Source: Streptomyces sp. A0642 (GTDB lineage: Bacteria > Actinomycetota > Actinomycetes > Streptomycetales > Streptomycetaceae). From it: a stretch of 64,000 nt of DNA. A model generated the notes under the pieces. That model had not been told where the DNA came from and did not search any database. It saw nothing but the letters and a program-made list of their open reading frames with translations. The translations under genes were made by a program, and so were the position numbers. Position 1 is the first letter of the stretch. Each line of letters begins with the position of its first letter. The stretch spans positions 186,001 to 250,000 of the forward strand of contig NZ_SSBL01000008.1 in NCBI RefSeq assembly GCF_004795105.1, written 5' to 3'. Below are positions 24,192-33,360 of this stretch, piece after piece.

Positions 24192-25163
24192 TCAGCTCCA
24201 GGGGAGCGACGCGCGGTGCCGCCAGTACGCCTCGGGTTCCTCCACCAGCGCGTCCAGCCGCGCCCTGCGTTCCTCGTCGAGGTCGAGGACGGCCGCGTGG
24301 AGGTTGCCGGAGAGCTGGTTCACGGTCGCCGCACCGGAGAGCACGACACCGGCCCAGGGCTGGTGGAGGACCAGAGCCAGGGCGACCGCGTCGCTGCCGA
24401 GACCCTCCTCGTCGGCGATCTCCCGCATCACGGCGGGGGCCTCCGTACCCGCGAGCCGACCGTTGGCCATGGCTTCCTTCACGATCACGGTGAGCCCCGC
24501 GGCATGGGCCTCGGCGAGCGCCGGTCCGGCCGAGGTCTCCAGGGCGTTGTAGGTGGCCTGGACCGTACGGAAGAGGGGTTCGCCGTCCACCGTGACGGCG
24601 AGGGCGGCGCGGATCGCGTCGGCCTGGTCCGGTCCGCTGGTGGAGAGTCCGACGCTGACCCCTTCGGCGGCGAGCGCGGCGAGGCGGGCGTGCAGTTCCT
24701 TGTCGGTGAGCGCCGGGCTGTCGGGGGTCACCGAGTGGATCTGGTAGAGGTCGAGCCGGTCGCCGAGCAGGGCGGCGGTCTCCGCGCGCTGGCGGTCGAA
24801 GGTGGCGAGGGTGTGGTCCTTGACCTCGTGCGCCTGGGCGTCGACGCTCCATCCGGCGGTGTAGGTGTAGCCCCACTTGCTCCCGATGACGACGTCGCGG
24901 ACCTCCGGCCGGGCGGTCAGCCAGTCGCCGAGGAACTCCTCCGAGCGGCCGTAGGAGCGGGCGGCGTCGAAGTACCGGACGCCCTGCGCGTACGCGGCGT
25001 CGAGCAGTTCGTGCGTACGGCCGCGCAGCGCGTCCACGGTGCGGTCGCCGGGCAGATCGCGGTCGCGGTGCAGGTTGATGTAGCCGGGCCTGCCGACCGC
25101 TGCCAGGCCGAGCCCGATGTGAGCGGTCGGGGTGGTCGCTGTGGTCAGTCGGGCGAACGGCAT
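24192..25163 (-). CDS. Aldo/keto reductase
   Basis: A 323-aa protein with a TIM-barrel reductase fold, starting at ATG 25163 with GAGGAG upstream. Catalytic residues are visible as FDAARSYGRSEEFLGDWL (Asp and Tyr), IGSKWGY (Lys) and DLYQIHSV (His). The C-terminal part (VLHQPWAGVVLSGAATVNQLSGNL) carries the NADPH-binding strand. It reduces or oxidises an unknown carbonyl or sugar substrate. A 6-bp inverted repeat (GGCTAC/GTAGCC, 25194-25212) precedes it. It lies 46 bp before the ECF41 gene and 65 bp after argH, all on the minus strand. Confidence 0.88.
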   Translation of the reverse strand: MPFARLTTATTPTAHIGLGLAAVGRPGYINLHRDRDLPGDRTVDALRGRTHELLDAAYAQGVRYFDAARSYGRSEEFLGDWLTARPEVRDVVIGSKWGYTYTAGWSVDAQAHEVKDHTLATFDRQRAETAALLGDRLDLYQIHSVTPDSPALTDKELHARLAALAAEGVSVGLSTSGPDQADAIRAALAVTVDGEPLFRTVQATYNALETSAGPALAEAHAAGLTVIVKEAMANGRLAGTEAPAVMREIADEEGLGSDAVALALVLHQPWAGVVLSGAATVNQLSGNLHAAVLDLDEERRARLDALVEEPEAYWRHRASLPWS

Positions 25164-25228
25164 CGCGGGCTCCTCGTCGTGGGCAGGAATCTCGGCTACC
25201 CCCAACGTAGCCCGCGATGCCTGTCCGG

Positions 25229-26662
25229 CTACTTGCGGGCGGCCGCCCAGGCGTGCTGTGTCGCCAGGTCCGCCTTGACCTCGGCGAGCTGCACGGCGAC
25301 CGCCGAGGGTGCGGTGCCGCCGCGGCCGTCGCGGGAGGCGAGTGCGCCGGCCACGTTGAGGACCGTGCGGACCTCGGGGGTGAGGTGCTCGGAGATCTTC
25401 GCGAACTGCTCGTCGCTCAGCTCGTCGAGCTCGATGCCGCGGCTCTCGCACTCCTTGACGCACTCACCGGCGACCTCGTGGGCCACACGGAACGGCACGC
25501 CCTTCTTGACCAGCCACTCGGCGATGTCGGTGGCGAGCGAGAAGCCGGCCGGGGCCAGCTCCTCCATGCGCGCGCGGTTGACGGTGAGGGTGGCCATCAT
25601 TCCGGTGAAGGCGGGGAGCAGGACTTCGAGCTGGTCGCAGGAGTCGAAGACCGGCTCCTTGTCCTCCTGGAGATCGCGGTTGTACGCGAGCGGCAGGGCC
25701 TTGAGCGTGGCCATGAGGCCGGTCAGGTTTCCGATGAGCCGTCCCGACTTGCCGCGCGCCAGTTCGGCGATGTCCGGGTTCTTCTTCTGCGGCATGATCG
25801 AGGAGCCGGTGGAGAAGGCGTCGTGCAGGGTGACGAAGGAGAACTCCTTCGTGTTCCAGATGATGATCTCCTCGGCGATCCGGGAGAGGTTGACGCCGAT
25901 CATCGCGGTGACGAACGCGAACTCGGCGACGAAGTCCCGCGAGGCCGTGCCGTCGATGGAGTTGCCCACCGAACCGCCCTCGAAGCCGAGGTCCGCGGCG
26001 ACCGCCTCCGGGTCGAGCCCGAGCGAGGAGCCGGCGAGGGCTCCGGAGCCGTACGGGGAGACGGCGGTCCGCTCGTCCCACTGGCGCAGCCGCTCCGCGT
26101 CCCGGGACAGGGACTGCACATGGGCCAGGACGTGGTGGGCGAAGAGCACCGGCTGGGCGTGCTGGAGGTGCGTACGGCCGGGCATGGCCACGTCCGGGTG
26201 CGCCTCGGCCAGGCCGACGAGGGCGTCCTGGAGTTCGGCGATCAGCCCGCCGATGATGCGGGCGTGGTCGCGCAGGTACATCCGGAAGAGCGTGGCGATC
26301 TGGTCGTTGCGGGAGCGTCCCGCGCGCAGCTTGCCGCCGAGGTCGGGACCGAGGCGCTCCAGCAGTCCGCGCTCGAGCGCGGTGTGGACGTCCTCGTCGG
26401 CGATCGTGCCGGTGAAGGAGCCGTCGGCGACATCGGCTTCCAGCTGGTCGAGCCCGGCGGTCATCCGCTTCAGCTCGTCCTCGGTGAGCAGGCCCGCCTT
26501 GTTCAGGGCGCGCGCGTGGGCGCGGGAGCCGGCGATGTCGTACGGGGCGAGCCGCCAGTCGAAGTGGACGGACGCGGACAGCCTGGCCAGCGCCTCGGCC
26601 GGACCGTCCGCGAAGCGGGCGCCCCACAGACGTACGTCGCCGTTGCCGTTGCCGTTGCTCAC
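25229..26662 (-). CDS. argH: Argininosuccinate lyase
   Basis: A 477-aa protein starting at GTG 26662 with GAGGAG 6 nt upstream. The fumarase-superfamily signature GSSIMPQKKNPDIAEL is present, with the catalytic Ser loop, plus RSRNDQIATLFRMYLRD and GRTHLQHAQPVLFAHH. It makes arginine and fumarate from argininosuccinate, the last step of arginine synthesis. The gene stands apart from argCJBDR but has an ArgR-type site over its promoter. Confidence 0.97.
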   Translation of the reverse strand: MSNGNGNGDVRLWGARFADGPAEALARLSASVHFDWRLAPYDIAGSRAHARALNKAGLLTEDELKRMTAGLDQLEADVADGSFTGTIADEDVHTALERGLLERLGPDLGGKLRAGRSRNDQIATLFRMYLRDHARIIGGLIAELQDALVGLAEAHPDVAMPGRTHLQHAQPVLFAHHVLAHVQSLSRDAERLRQWDERTAVSPYGSGALAGSSLGLDPEAVAADLGFEGGSVGNSIDGTASRDFVAEFAFVTAMIGVNLSRIAEEIIIWNTKEFSFVTLHDAFSTGSSIMPQKKNPDIAELARGKSGRLIGNLTGLMATLKALPLAYNRDLQEDKEPVFDSCDQLEVLLPAFTGMMATLTVNRARMEELAPAGFSLATDIAEWLVKKGVPFRVAHEVAGECVKECESRGIELDELSDEQFAKISEHLTPEVRTVLNVAGALASRDGRGGTAPSAVAVQLAEVKADLATQHAWAAARK

Positions 26663-26790
26663 TGCGTGCTCCTCGGGAGAACCAGGGGGTTGGATGTGCG
26701 AGCGCTTTCCCGTGCGAGAGTGCGGCCTCGGACACGGATGCCTGCTCACAGCGCGATCCACGGTGCAGCCACTGCCGCAATCACTGATAG

Positions 26791-26824
26791 GCATAACTAT
26801 GCGGTCCTCTGTATGTTTTGTCAA
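26791..26824 (-). promoter_or_regulatory. argH promoter overlaid by an ARG box
   Basis: The minus strand reads -35 TTGACA (26819-26824), a 17-bp spacer, then -10 CATAGT (26796-26801). The perfect palindrome GCATAGTTATGC (26791-26802) covers the -10. The same core occurs at argC, so this is a likely ArgR operator. The leader to GTG 26662 is about 125 nt. Confidence 0.75.
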
Positions 26825-26903
26825 AGCTGACCTCGCCGGAAAATCACGGGGCGCCGCGGCGCCGCCCGCGCTACGGTCGGCTCTTCGGCACACCGGGGGG
26901 ACC

Positions 26904-28142
26904 ATGAACCACGCGCGAACGGCCGCGCTGCGCCTGGCCGGCGGCTCGTCCCTGCGCGAGGCACTCGGCCGGACCTCCGCGGAGTCCTGGCCGGCCCTCG
27001 ACCAGGCGGTACGCGACCTGCCGTCCTGGGAGCTCCCCGCCTATGCCGCACCGGACACCCGGTGGTTGCGGTGGGACTGGAACGCGCCGCTGCCCTCCCT
27101 GCGACGGAGCCGCAGCCGCCGGGCCGAATCGGAGTCGGAGAACGTCATCGCCCTGTGCCACCCCGACGGCAGGATCCGCGAGGCGGCCCTCGACCGGGTG
27201 CCCGGCTCCCCCGCCCTGCTGCCGCTCCTGATCGTGCGGTGCGCGGACTGGGCGGCTCCGGTGCGCGAACGGGCCCGGCTGCTGCTGTCGGAGGTACCCC
27301 CGGCCGACCTCGCCCCGCATGCGGACCTGGTCCTGCTGCTGGCCCGGCGCGAGCAGGGCGGGTTCGCGGAGGATCTGCTCGACCGGGGAGTCCGCGGGGG
27401 TTCCGCCGCGCAGGTGGAGTCCCTGCTCGCGAGCGGGGACCGCGCCACCCGCCGGTTCGCCCACCGCGTCGCCGTCGACCGGGGCCTCCTCGCACCGGGC
27501 CGGCTGGCCCGCCTGGCGGCCGACTCCGGTGACGCGACCCTGCAGGACCTCTGCGCGGACGCGGCCCTCGCGTCGATGCGGGACGAGGACCACGACGACG
27601 TGCTCGGAGTGCTGCTGGCGGCCCGGGCCCCGCGCGTACGCGCGGCGGGCGTCACCGCGCTGCGGCGCACCGGGCGTCACCACGAGGCGCGGTCCCGGCT
27701 CGCGGACCGGTCCGGAGTCGTCCGGGCCTGTGCCCGGTACGTGGTGCGGCAGGGCGGCGCCGACCCGCTGCCGCTGTACCGGGCGATGTGCGGGGGCGAG
27801 ATCGCCGAACCGGGCGCCGCCGCGGGGCTCGGCGAATGCGGCGACCCCTCGGACGCGGAGACCCTGTGGGCCCTGCTGGACCACCCGTCCCCCGCCGTCC
27901 GCGTCCACGCCGTCCACGGGCTGCGGGCGCTCGACGCCGTGACCCGGGACCGGCTGAGCGTGCTGATCGACGACCCGTCACCCGCCGTGGTCAGGGCGGC
28001 CACGCGCGCCCTGCTGCCCGACGCTGCCGGGCTCTCCCGTGCGTGGCTGACCGAGCGGGACGGGCCGGACCGGCCGCGGGCGGTGCGGGTGGCAGCCCAG
28101 CGGCTCCTCCGGGCGGCCGGGCACCTTCGTCCCACCGGCTGA
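26904..28142 (+). CDS. HEAT-repeat protein
   Basis: A 412-aa, Arg/Ala/Leu-rich, largely helical protein starting at ATG 26904 behind a G-rich ribosome site. Repeated units of about 30 residues are visible (DGRIREAALDRVPGSPALLPLLIVR, APRVRAAGVTALRRTG, HPSPAVRVHAVHGLRALD, DPSPAVVRAATRALLPDA). They resemble PBS/HEAT repeats that form a protein-binding solenoid. There is no catalytic motif or signal peptide. It is divergent from argH. The function is unknown, probably a cytoplasmic scaffold. Confidence 0.82.
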   Translation: MNHARTAALRLAGGSSLREALGRTSAESWPALDQAVRDLPSWELPAYAAPDTRWLRWDWNAPLPSLRRSRSRRAESESENVIALCHPDGRIREAALDRVPGSPALLPLLIVRCADWAAPVRERARLLLSEVPPADLAPHADLVLLLARREQGGFAEDLLDRGVRGGSAAQVESLLASGDRATRRFAHRVAVDRGLLAPGRLARLAADSGDATLQDLCADAALASMRDEDHDDVLGVLLAARAPRVRAAGVTALRRTGRHHEARSRLADRSGVVRACARYVVRQGGADPLPLYRAMCGGEIAEPGAAAGLGECGDPSDAETLWALLDHPSPAVRVHAVHGLRALDAVTRDRLSVLIDDPSPAVVRAATRALLPDAAGLSRAWLTERDGPDRPRAVRVAAQRLLRAAGHLRPTG

Positions 28143-28185
28143 AACGCCCCCGCCGACCGGCCAGTTGGGGCGGATAATCGGCCGC

Positions 28186-28779
28186 ATGGGAAAGACGTAT
28201 GAACGCATGGACGGACGGCTGCGCGCCTTCATCGAAGCGCAGCCCGTCTTCTTCACCGCCACCTCACCGCTGGACGCCGACGGCACGGTGAACCTCTCGC
28301 CCAAGGGCGTCAGCGGTTCGTTCGCCGTCCTCGACGAACGGACCGTCGCCTACCTCGACTTCGCCGGGAGCAACGCCGAGACGGTCGCCCATCTGCGCGA
28401 GAACGGGCGGATCACCCTGATGTGGTGCGCCTTCCAGGGGCCGCCGAACATCGTGCGGGTGCACGGCCGGGGCGAGCCCGTCTTCCGTGACGACCCCCGC
28501 TTCCCGGAACTCCTCGCGCGTTTCGACGGCGTCGACCCCTCCCGGCACGGGCTGAGGGCCATCATCGTGGTGACGGCCGAACTCATCCGGGACACCTGCG
28601 GGTACGGCGTGCCGTTCATGAGTTACGACGAGGACCGGCCGCTGCACGGACAGCGCTTCGCGCGGGAGGACGACGCCTCGCTCGGCGCCTACTTCGAGAA
28701 GAAGGAGCACATCGCCACCAGCATCGACGGGCTGCCGGGGCTGCCGCTCCCGCTGCCGGTCATGCCCCCCTCGCCCTGA
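28186..28779 (+). CDS. Pyridoxamine 5'-phosphate oxidase-like flavin-binding protein
   Basis: A 197-aa protein starting at ATG 28186; the extension to 28165 lacks conservation. The PNPOx-like split-barrel is indicated by PVFFTATSPLDADGTVNLSPKGVSGSFAVLDERTVAYLDFAGS and GRITLMWCAFQGPPNIVRVHGRG. Members bind FMN, F420 or heme and reduce small substrates; the cofactor here cannot be told. It is transcribed with the flanking plus-strand genes or alone, with a 43-bp gap after the HEAT gene. Confidence 0.85.
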   Translation: MGKTYERMDGRLRAFIEAQPVFFTATSPLDADGTVNLSPKGVSGSFAVLDERTVAYLDFAGSNAETVAHLRENGRITLMWCAFQGPPNIVRVHGRGEPVFRDDPRFPELLARFDGVDPSRHGLRAIIVVTAELIRDTCGYGVPFMSYDEDRPLHGQRFAREDDASLGAYFEKKEHIATSIDGLPGLPLPLPVMPPSP

Positions 28780-28847
28780 GCCGGGCGGCTGGGCCGGACG
28801 GAGCAGGCCCGCGGGTGGCGGAGCGGCGGCCGGTCTACGGTCCGGGC

Positions 28848-29549
28848 ATGCGGAGAATCATGGTGACGGCCTCGGTTCTGCTGGCTCTCGCCGGCCTGCT
28901 CGGGGCCCGTCCCCCGGCGGCGGTGGCCCTGCCCCTGCGGCTGGCCGACACCGGCGGCGGCAGCCAGCTCATCACGGCGGTGGCGCCCTCGGCCTCCTCC
29001 ACCACGGGCACGGTCAGGTGGTGGAGTCTGCGGGCCGGCCGCTGGGTGGCGGCCGGGTCGGCGCCCGCCCGCTTCGGTGCGAGCGGGCTGGCCGAGGGAG
29101 CCTCGCGCAAGCAGGGCACGTACACGACGCCCACCGGACTGTACGACCTGCCGTTCGCCTTCGGGATCAAGGCGGCCCCGCCCGGCACGCGCTATCCGTA
29201 CCGCCGGGTCGGAGACCGGTCGTGGTGGTGCCAGGACAACGCGGCGCGCGCCTACAACCGGTGGGTGGAGCCGCGGCCCGCCGACTGCCGCGCGGCCGAG
29301 GCCGAGCACCTGATCACCTATCCGGCGCAGTACGCCCGGGCCCTCGTCGTGGGGTTCAACTACGACCGGCCGGTACGGGGCCGGGGCGCCGGGATCTTCC
29401 TCCACGTCAACGGGCGCGGGGCGACCGCCGGCTGCGTCTCCGTGCCGGCGGCCGCGATGGACCGGATCCTGGCCTGGGCCGATCCGGTCCGTCGCCCGCA
29501 TCTCGCGATCGGGACCCGCTCGGGTCCGACGGCGGTCACCCACTACTGA
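28848..29549 (+). CDS. Secreted L,D-transpeptidase-like (YkuD) protein
   Basis: A 233-aa protein. The likely start is ATG 28848 (MRRIMVTASVLLALAGLLGA), giving a Sec signal peptide ending near AVA-L. The catalytic block is IFLHVNGRGATAGCVSVPAAAMDRILAW, matching the YkuD HxxxGxxSxGC-type site with nucleophile Cys. The family crosslinks peptidoglycan 3-3 or has a related secreted role. Its stop is 2 bp from the argR stop on the other strand, leaving no room for a terminator between the convergent genes. Confidence 0.85.
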   Translation: MRRIMVTASVLLALAGLLGARPPAAVALPLRLADTGGGSQLITAVAPSASSTTGTVRWWSLRAGRWVAAGSAPARFGASGLAEGASRKQGTYTTPTGLYDLPFAFGIKAAPPGTRYPYRRVGDRSWWCQDNAARAYNRWVEPRPADCRAAEAEHLITYPAQYARALVVGFNYDRPVRGRGAGIFLHVNGRGATAGCVSVPAAAMDRILAWADPVRRPHLAIGTRSGPTAVTHY

Positions 29550-29551
29550 CG

Positions 29552-30088
29552 TCAGCGCTCGTTCTGGGCGAGCCGCAGAAGGTGGTCGGCGAGCGCCTGC
29601 CCGCCGGCCGGGTCGCGGCTGATCAGCATGAGCGTGTCGTCGCCGGCGATGGTGCCGAGGATGTCGTGCAGCTCGGCCTGGTCGATCGCCGAAGCGAGGA
29701 ACTGGGCCGCGCCCGGGGGCGTACGCAGCACGACGAGATTGGCCGAGGCCTCCGCCGAGATCAGCAGCTCCGCTGAGAGGCGGCGCATCCGCTCCTCCTT
29801 GGCGGAGCCGCCCAGCGGTGCGTGCGGGGTGCGGAATCCGCCCTCGCTCGGCACCGCGTAGATCAGCTCGCCACCTGTGTTGCGGATCTTCACCGCCCCC
29901 AGCTCGTCCAGGTCCCGGGAGAGCGTCGCCTGGGTGACGCTCAGCCCGTCGTCCGCGAGCAGCTTGGCCAGCTGGCTCTGCGAGCGCACCGGCTGCCGGT
30001 TCAGGATGTCCACGATCCGGCGGTGGCGTGCGGTGCGGGTCTGCGGCACGGACGGCCCGCCGTGCTCGGAATCCTGCGCCTCGGTCAT
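29552..30088 (-). CDS. argR: Arginine repressor
   Basis: A 178-aa protein starting at ATG 30088. The winged-HTH domain (RHRRIVDILNRQPVRSQSQLAKLLADDGLSVTQATLSRDLDELGAVKIRN) contains the ArgR SQ/LSRDL motif. The C-terminal arginine-binding hexamerisation domain contains GTIAGDDTLMLISRD. It binds ARG boxes when arginine is abundant. It is the last gene of argCJBDR, 10 bp after argD, giving autoregulated feedback on the whole pathway. Confidence 0.96.
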   Translation of the reverse strand: MTEAQDSEHGGPSVPQTRTARHRRIVDILNRQPVRSQSQLAKLLADDGLSVTQATLSRDLDELGAVKIRNTGGELIYAVPSEGGFRTPHAPLGGSAKEERMRRLSAELLISAEASANLVVLRTPPGAAQFLASAIDQAELHDILGTIAGDDTLMLISRDPAGGQALADHLLRLAQNER

Positions 30089-30098
30089 CGTCGTCGCC

Positions 30099-31310
30099 TC
30101 ATTCTCCGGTGTGTCCCTCTCCGGATCGTCCGTCCCCGTATGCCGCGTCGAGGGCGCCCGGCAGCGCCTGGAGGAACGCGTCCACCTCCGCCTCACCGAT
30201 GATCAGCGGCGGCATGAGCCGTACGACATCGGGGGCGGGTGCGTTCACCAGGAGCCCGGCACCCTGAGCCGCCTGCTGCACCTGAGGTGCGAGGGGCTCG
30301 GTGAGCACGATACCCAGCAGCAGGCCGGCGCCGCGGACGTGGGAGACCAGGGGGTGCCCCAGGCCCTCCACGCCTTCGCGGATCCGCTCGCCGAGCCGCT
30401 TCACGTCGTCGAGGACCCCGTCGGCGGCCAGGGTGTCCAGCACGGCGAGTCCGGCGGCGCAGGCGATCGGGTTGCCGCCGAACGTCGTGCCGTGCTGGCC
30501 GGGCGCGAGCAGGCCGGCGGCCTCGCCGAACGCCACGGTGGCGCCGATCGGAAGTCCGCCGCCGAGCCCCTTGGCGAGGGTGACGAGATCGGGTTCCACG
30601 CCCTGGTGGGCCTGGTGTTCGAACCAGGTGCCGCACCGCCCGATGCCGGTCTGCACCTCGTCGAGGACGAGGAGCGTGCCGGTGGCCCGGGTGATCTCCC
30701 GGGCCGCCTCCAGGTAGCCCTTCGGCGGCACGGCCACACCGATCTCGCCCTGGATCGGTTCGATGATGAGCAGCGCGGTGTCGGTGGTCACCGCCGCCCG
30801 CAGGGCCTCGACGTCGCCGTACGGGACGTGCGTGACGTCGCCGGGCAGCGGGACGAAGGGCTCGCGCTTCTTGGGCTGGCCGGTGAGCGCGAGGGCCCCC
30901 ATGGTCCGGCCGTGGAAGCCGCCGTCGGTGGCGACCATGTGGGTGCGCCCGGTCAGCCGGCCGATCTTGAACGCGGCCTCGTTGGCCTCGGCGCCCGAGT
31001 TGGAGAAGTAGACCCTGCCGGCACGGCCGAAGAGCTGGAGCAGCCGTTCGGCGAGAGCGACGGGCGGCTCGGCGATGAAGAGGTTCGACACGTGGCCGAG
31101 GGAGGCGATCTGGGTGGAGACCGCCTCGACGATCGCGGGGTGGGCGTGGCCCAGCGCGTTCACCGCGATGCCGCCGACGAAGTCGAGGTACTCGGTGCCG
31201 TCGGCGTCCCACACACGGGCGCCTTCGCCGCGGACGAGGGACAGCTTCGGGGTGCCGTAGTTGTCCATCAGCGCGGATTCCCACCGCTGCGAGAGCTCGG
31301 CGTTGGTCAT
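30099..31310 (-). CDS. argD: Acetylornithine aminotransferase
   Basis: A 403-aa class-III PLP aminotransferase. It has FSNSGAEANEAAFKIGR, the PLP Asp in LLVLDEVQTGIGRCG, and Lys in LVTLAKGLGGGLPIGA (Schiff-base lysine). It converts N-acetylglutamate semialdehyde to N-acetylornithine. The ATG at 31310 overlaps the argB stop (ATGA). Confidence 0.96.
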   Translation of the reverse strand: MTNAELSQRWESALMDNYGTPKLSLVRGEGARVWDADGTEYLDFVGGIAVNALGHAHPAIVEAVSTQIASLGHVSNLFIAEPPVALAERLLQLFGRAGRVYFSNSGAEANEAAFKIGRLTGRTHMVATDGGFHGRTMGALALTGQPKKREPFVPLPGDVTHVPYGDVEALRAAVTTDTALLIIEPIQGEIGVAVPPKGYLEAAREITRATGTLLVLDEVQTGIGRCGTWFEHQAHQGVEPDLVTLAKGLGGGLPIGATVAFGEAAGLLAPGQHGTTFGGNPIACAAGLAVLDTLAADGVLDDVKRLGERIREGVEGLGHPLVSHVRGAGLLLGIVLTEPLAPQVQQAAQGAGLLVNAPAPDVVRLMPPLIIGEAEVDAFLQALPGALDAAYGDGRSGEGHTGE

Positions 31311-32209
31311 GCTTCCCCCTGTGCGTCGGGCACGACCATCGTGCCGATTCCCTCGTCGGTGAAGATCTCCAGCAGGATCGAGTGCTGGACCCGGCCGTCG
31401 ATGACGCGGGCCGTCTCCACGCCGTTGCGCACGGCGTGCAGGCAGCCCTGCATCTTGGGCACCATGCCGCTGGAGAGTTCCGGCAGGAGCTTCTCCAGTT
31501 CGGTGGCGGTGAGGCGGCTGATCACGTCGTCGCTGTGGGGCCAGTCCTCGTAGAGGCCCTCGACGTCGGTGAGGACCATCAGCGTCTCGGCGTTCAGCGC
31601 GGCGGCGAGCGCGGCGGCGGCGGTGTCGGCGTTGACGTTGTAGACGTGGTTGTCCTCCGCCGAGCGGGCGATGGAGGAGATGACGGGGATGCGGCCGTCG
31701 TCCAGCAGCGCCTGGATGGCGCCGGTGTCGATCGCGGTGATCTCGCCGACCCGGCCGATGTCGACGGCCTCGCCGTCTATCACGGGGCGGTGCTGGGTGG
31801 CCGTGATGGTGTGGGCGTCCTCGCCCGTCATGCCGACGGCGAGCGGCCCGTGCTGGTTGAGCAGGCCGACGAGCTCGCGCTGGACCTGCCCGGCGAGCAC
31901 CATCCGTACGACGTCCATCGCTTCGGGCGTGGTGACGCGCAGCCCGGCCTTGAACTCGCTGACCAGGCCGTGTTTGTCGAGCTGGGCGCTGATCTGCGGG
32001 CCGCCGCCGTGCACCACGACGGGCTTGAGGCCGGCGTGCCGCAGGAACACGACGTCCTGGGCGAAGGCCGCCTTCAGCTCCTCGTCGATCATGGCGTTGC
32101 CGCCGAACTTGATGACGACCGTCTTGCCGTTGTGCCGGGTCAGCCAGGGCAGCGCCTCGATGAGGATCTGCGCCTTCGGGAGTGCGGTGTGCTTCCGCGC
32201 CGCGGTCAT
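31307..32209 (-). CDS. argB: Acetylglutamate kinase
   Basis: A 300-aa amino-acid kinase with KTVVIKFGGNAM (ATP lysine), VVVHGGGPQIS, and the C-terminal DGRVQHSILLEIFTDEGIGTMV block. It phosphorylates N-acetylglutamate. The long form with an N-terminal helix (TAARKHTALPKAQILIEALPWL) is typical of arginine-inhibited hexameric enzymes. ATG 32209 overlaps the argJ stop (ATGA). Confidence 0.96.
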   Translation of the reverse strand: MTAARKHTALPKAQILIEALPWLTRHNGKTVVIKFGGNAMIDEELKAAFAQDVVFLRHAGLKPVVVHGGGPQISAQLDKHGLVSEFKAGLRVTTPEAMDVVRMVLAGQVQRELVGLLNQHGPLAVGMTGEDAHTITATQHRPVIDGEAVDIGRVGEITAIDTGAIQALLDDGRIPVISSIARSAEDNHVYNVNADTAAAALAAALNAETLMVLTDVEGLYEDWPHSDDVISRLTATELEKLLPELSSGMVPKMQGCLHAVRNGVETARVIDGRVQHSILLEIFTDEGIGTMVVPDAQGEA

Positions 32210-33360
32210 GAGCTGTACGCGCTGTTCTCGTGGACGTAGTCCGCGGTGAGGTCGTTGGCCCAGATGACGGCGGACTCGTTGCCCGCGGCGAGGTCGGCGG
32301 TGATCTTGACCTCCCGGTAGCGCATGTCGACGAGATCGCGGTCCTCGCCGACTCCTCCGTTCTTGCAGACCCAGACGCCGTTGATGGCGACGTTCAGCTC
32401 GTCCGGCTCGAAGGCCGCCTTCGTGGTGCCGATGGCGGACAGGACGCGGCCCCAGTTGGGGTCCTCGCCGTGGATGGCGCACTTGAGGAGGTTGTTACGG
32501 GCGATGGAGCGGCCCACCTCCACGGCGTCGTCCTCGGTCGCGGCGTTCACGACCTCGATCCGGATGTCCTTGGACGCGCCTTCCGCGTCGCCGATCAGCT
32601 GCCGGGCGAGGTCGTCGCAGACCGTCCGCACGGCCTCGGCGAACTCCCCCTGCTCCGGGGTGACGCCGCTGGCCCCCGAGGCCAGCAGCAGCACGGTGTC
32701 GTTGGTGGACATGCAGCCGTCGGAGTCGACCCGGTCGAAGGTCGTCCGGGTGGCGTCGCGCAGCGCGGCGTCGAGCGCGGGGGCTGCCACGTCGGCGTCG
32801 GTGGTGAGGACCACCAGCATCGTGGCCAGGCCGGGGGCGAGCATGCCCGCGCCCTTGGCCATGCCGCCGACGGTCCAGCCCTCGCCGCCGGCCACCGCCG
32901 TCTTGTGGACGGTGTCGGTGGTCTTGATGGCGATGGCGGCCTTCTCGCCGCCGTGCTCGCTCAGGGCCGCCGCGGCCTTCTCGATGCCGGGGAGCAGCTT
33001 GTCCATGGGGAGCAGCAGACCGATGAGTCCGGTCGAGGCGACGGCGATCTCGCCGGCGCTGTGGCCGTCGAGGACCTCGGCCGCCTTCTCGGCGGTGGCG
33101 TGGGTGTCCTGGAAACCCTGCGGGCCCGTACAGGCGTTGGCTCCGCCGGAGTTGAGGACGACGGCGGTGACCTCGCCGCCCTTGAGCACCTGCTCCGACC
33201 AGAGGACGGGAGCGGCCTTGACACGGTTGGAGGTGAAGACGCCCGCGGCGGCGCGACGCGGACCGTTGTTGACCACGAGGGCCAGGTCCGGGTTGCCGTT
33301 CTCCTTGATTCCCGCGGCGATGCCCGCCGCGGAGAACCCCTGTGCTGCCGTGACGCTCAC
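32206..33360 (-). CDS. argJ: Bifunctional ornithine acetyltransferase / N-acetylglutamate synthase
   Basis: A 384-aa Ntn-type enzyme that self-cleaves in the sequence GLATMLVVL. The new N-terminal nucleophile would be Thr180. The flanking KGAGMLAP motif, the N-terminal GGANACTG block (oxyanion region) and C-terminal NLLKCAIHGEDPNWGRVLSA are family hallmarks. It recycles the acetyl group from acetylornithine to glutamate. The GTG start at 33360 overlaps the argC stop (GTGA). Confidence 0.96.
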   Translation of the reverse strand: MSVTAAQGFSAAGIAAGIKENGNPDLALVVNNGPRRAAAGVFTSNRVKAAPVLWSEQVLKGGEVTAVVLNSGGANACTGPQGFQDTHATAEKAAEVLDGHSAGEIAVASTGLIGLLLPMDKLLPGIEKAAAALSEHGGEKAAIAIKTTDTVHKTAVAGGEGWTVGGMAKGAGMLAPGLATMLVVLTTDADVAAPALDAALRDATRTTFDRVDSDGCMSTNDTVLLLASGASGVTPEQGEFAEAVRTVCDDLARQLIGDAEGASKDIRIEVVNAATEDDAVEVGRSIARNNLLKCAIHGEDPNWGRVLSAIGTTKAAFEPDELNVAINGVWVCKNGGVGEDRDLVDMRYREVKITADLAAGNESAVIWANDLTADYVHENSAYSS

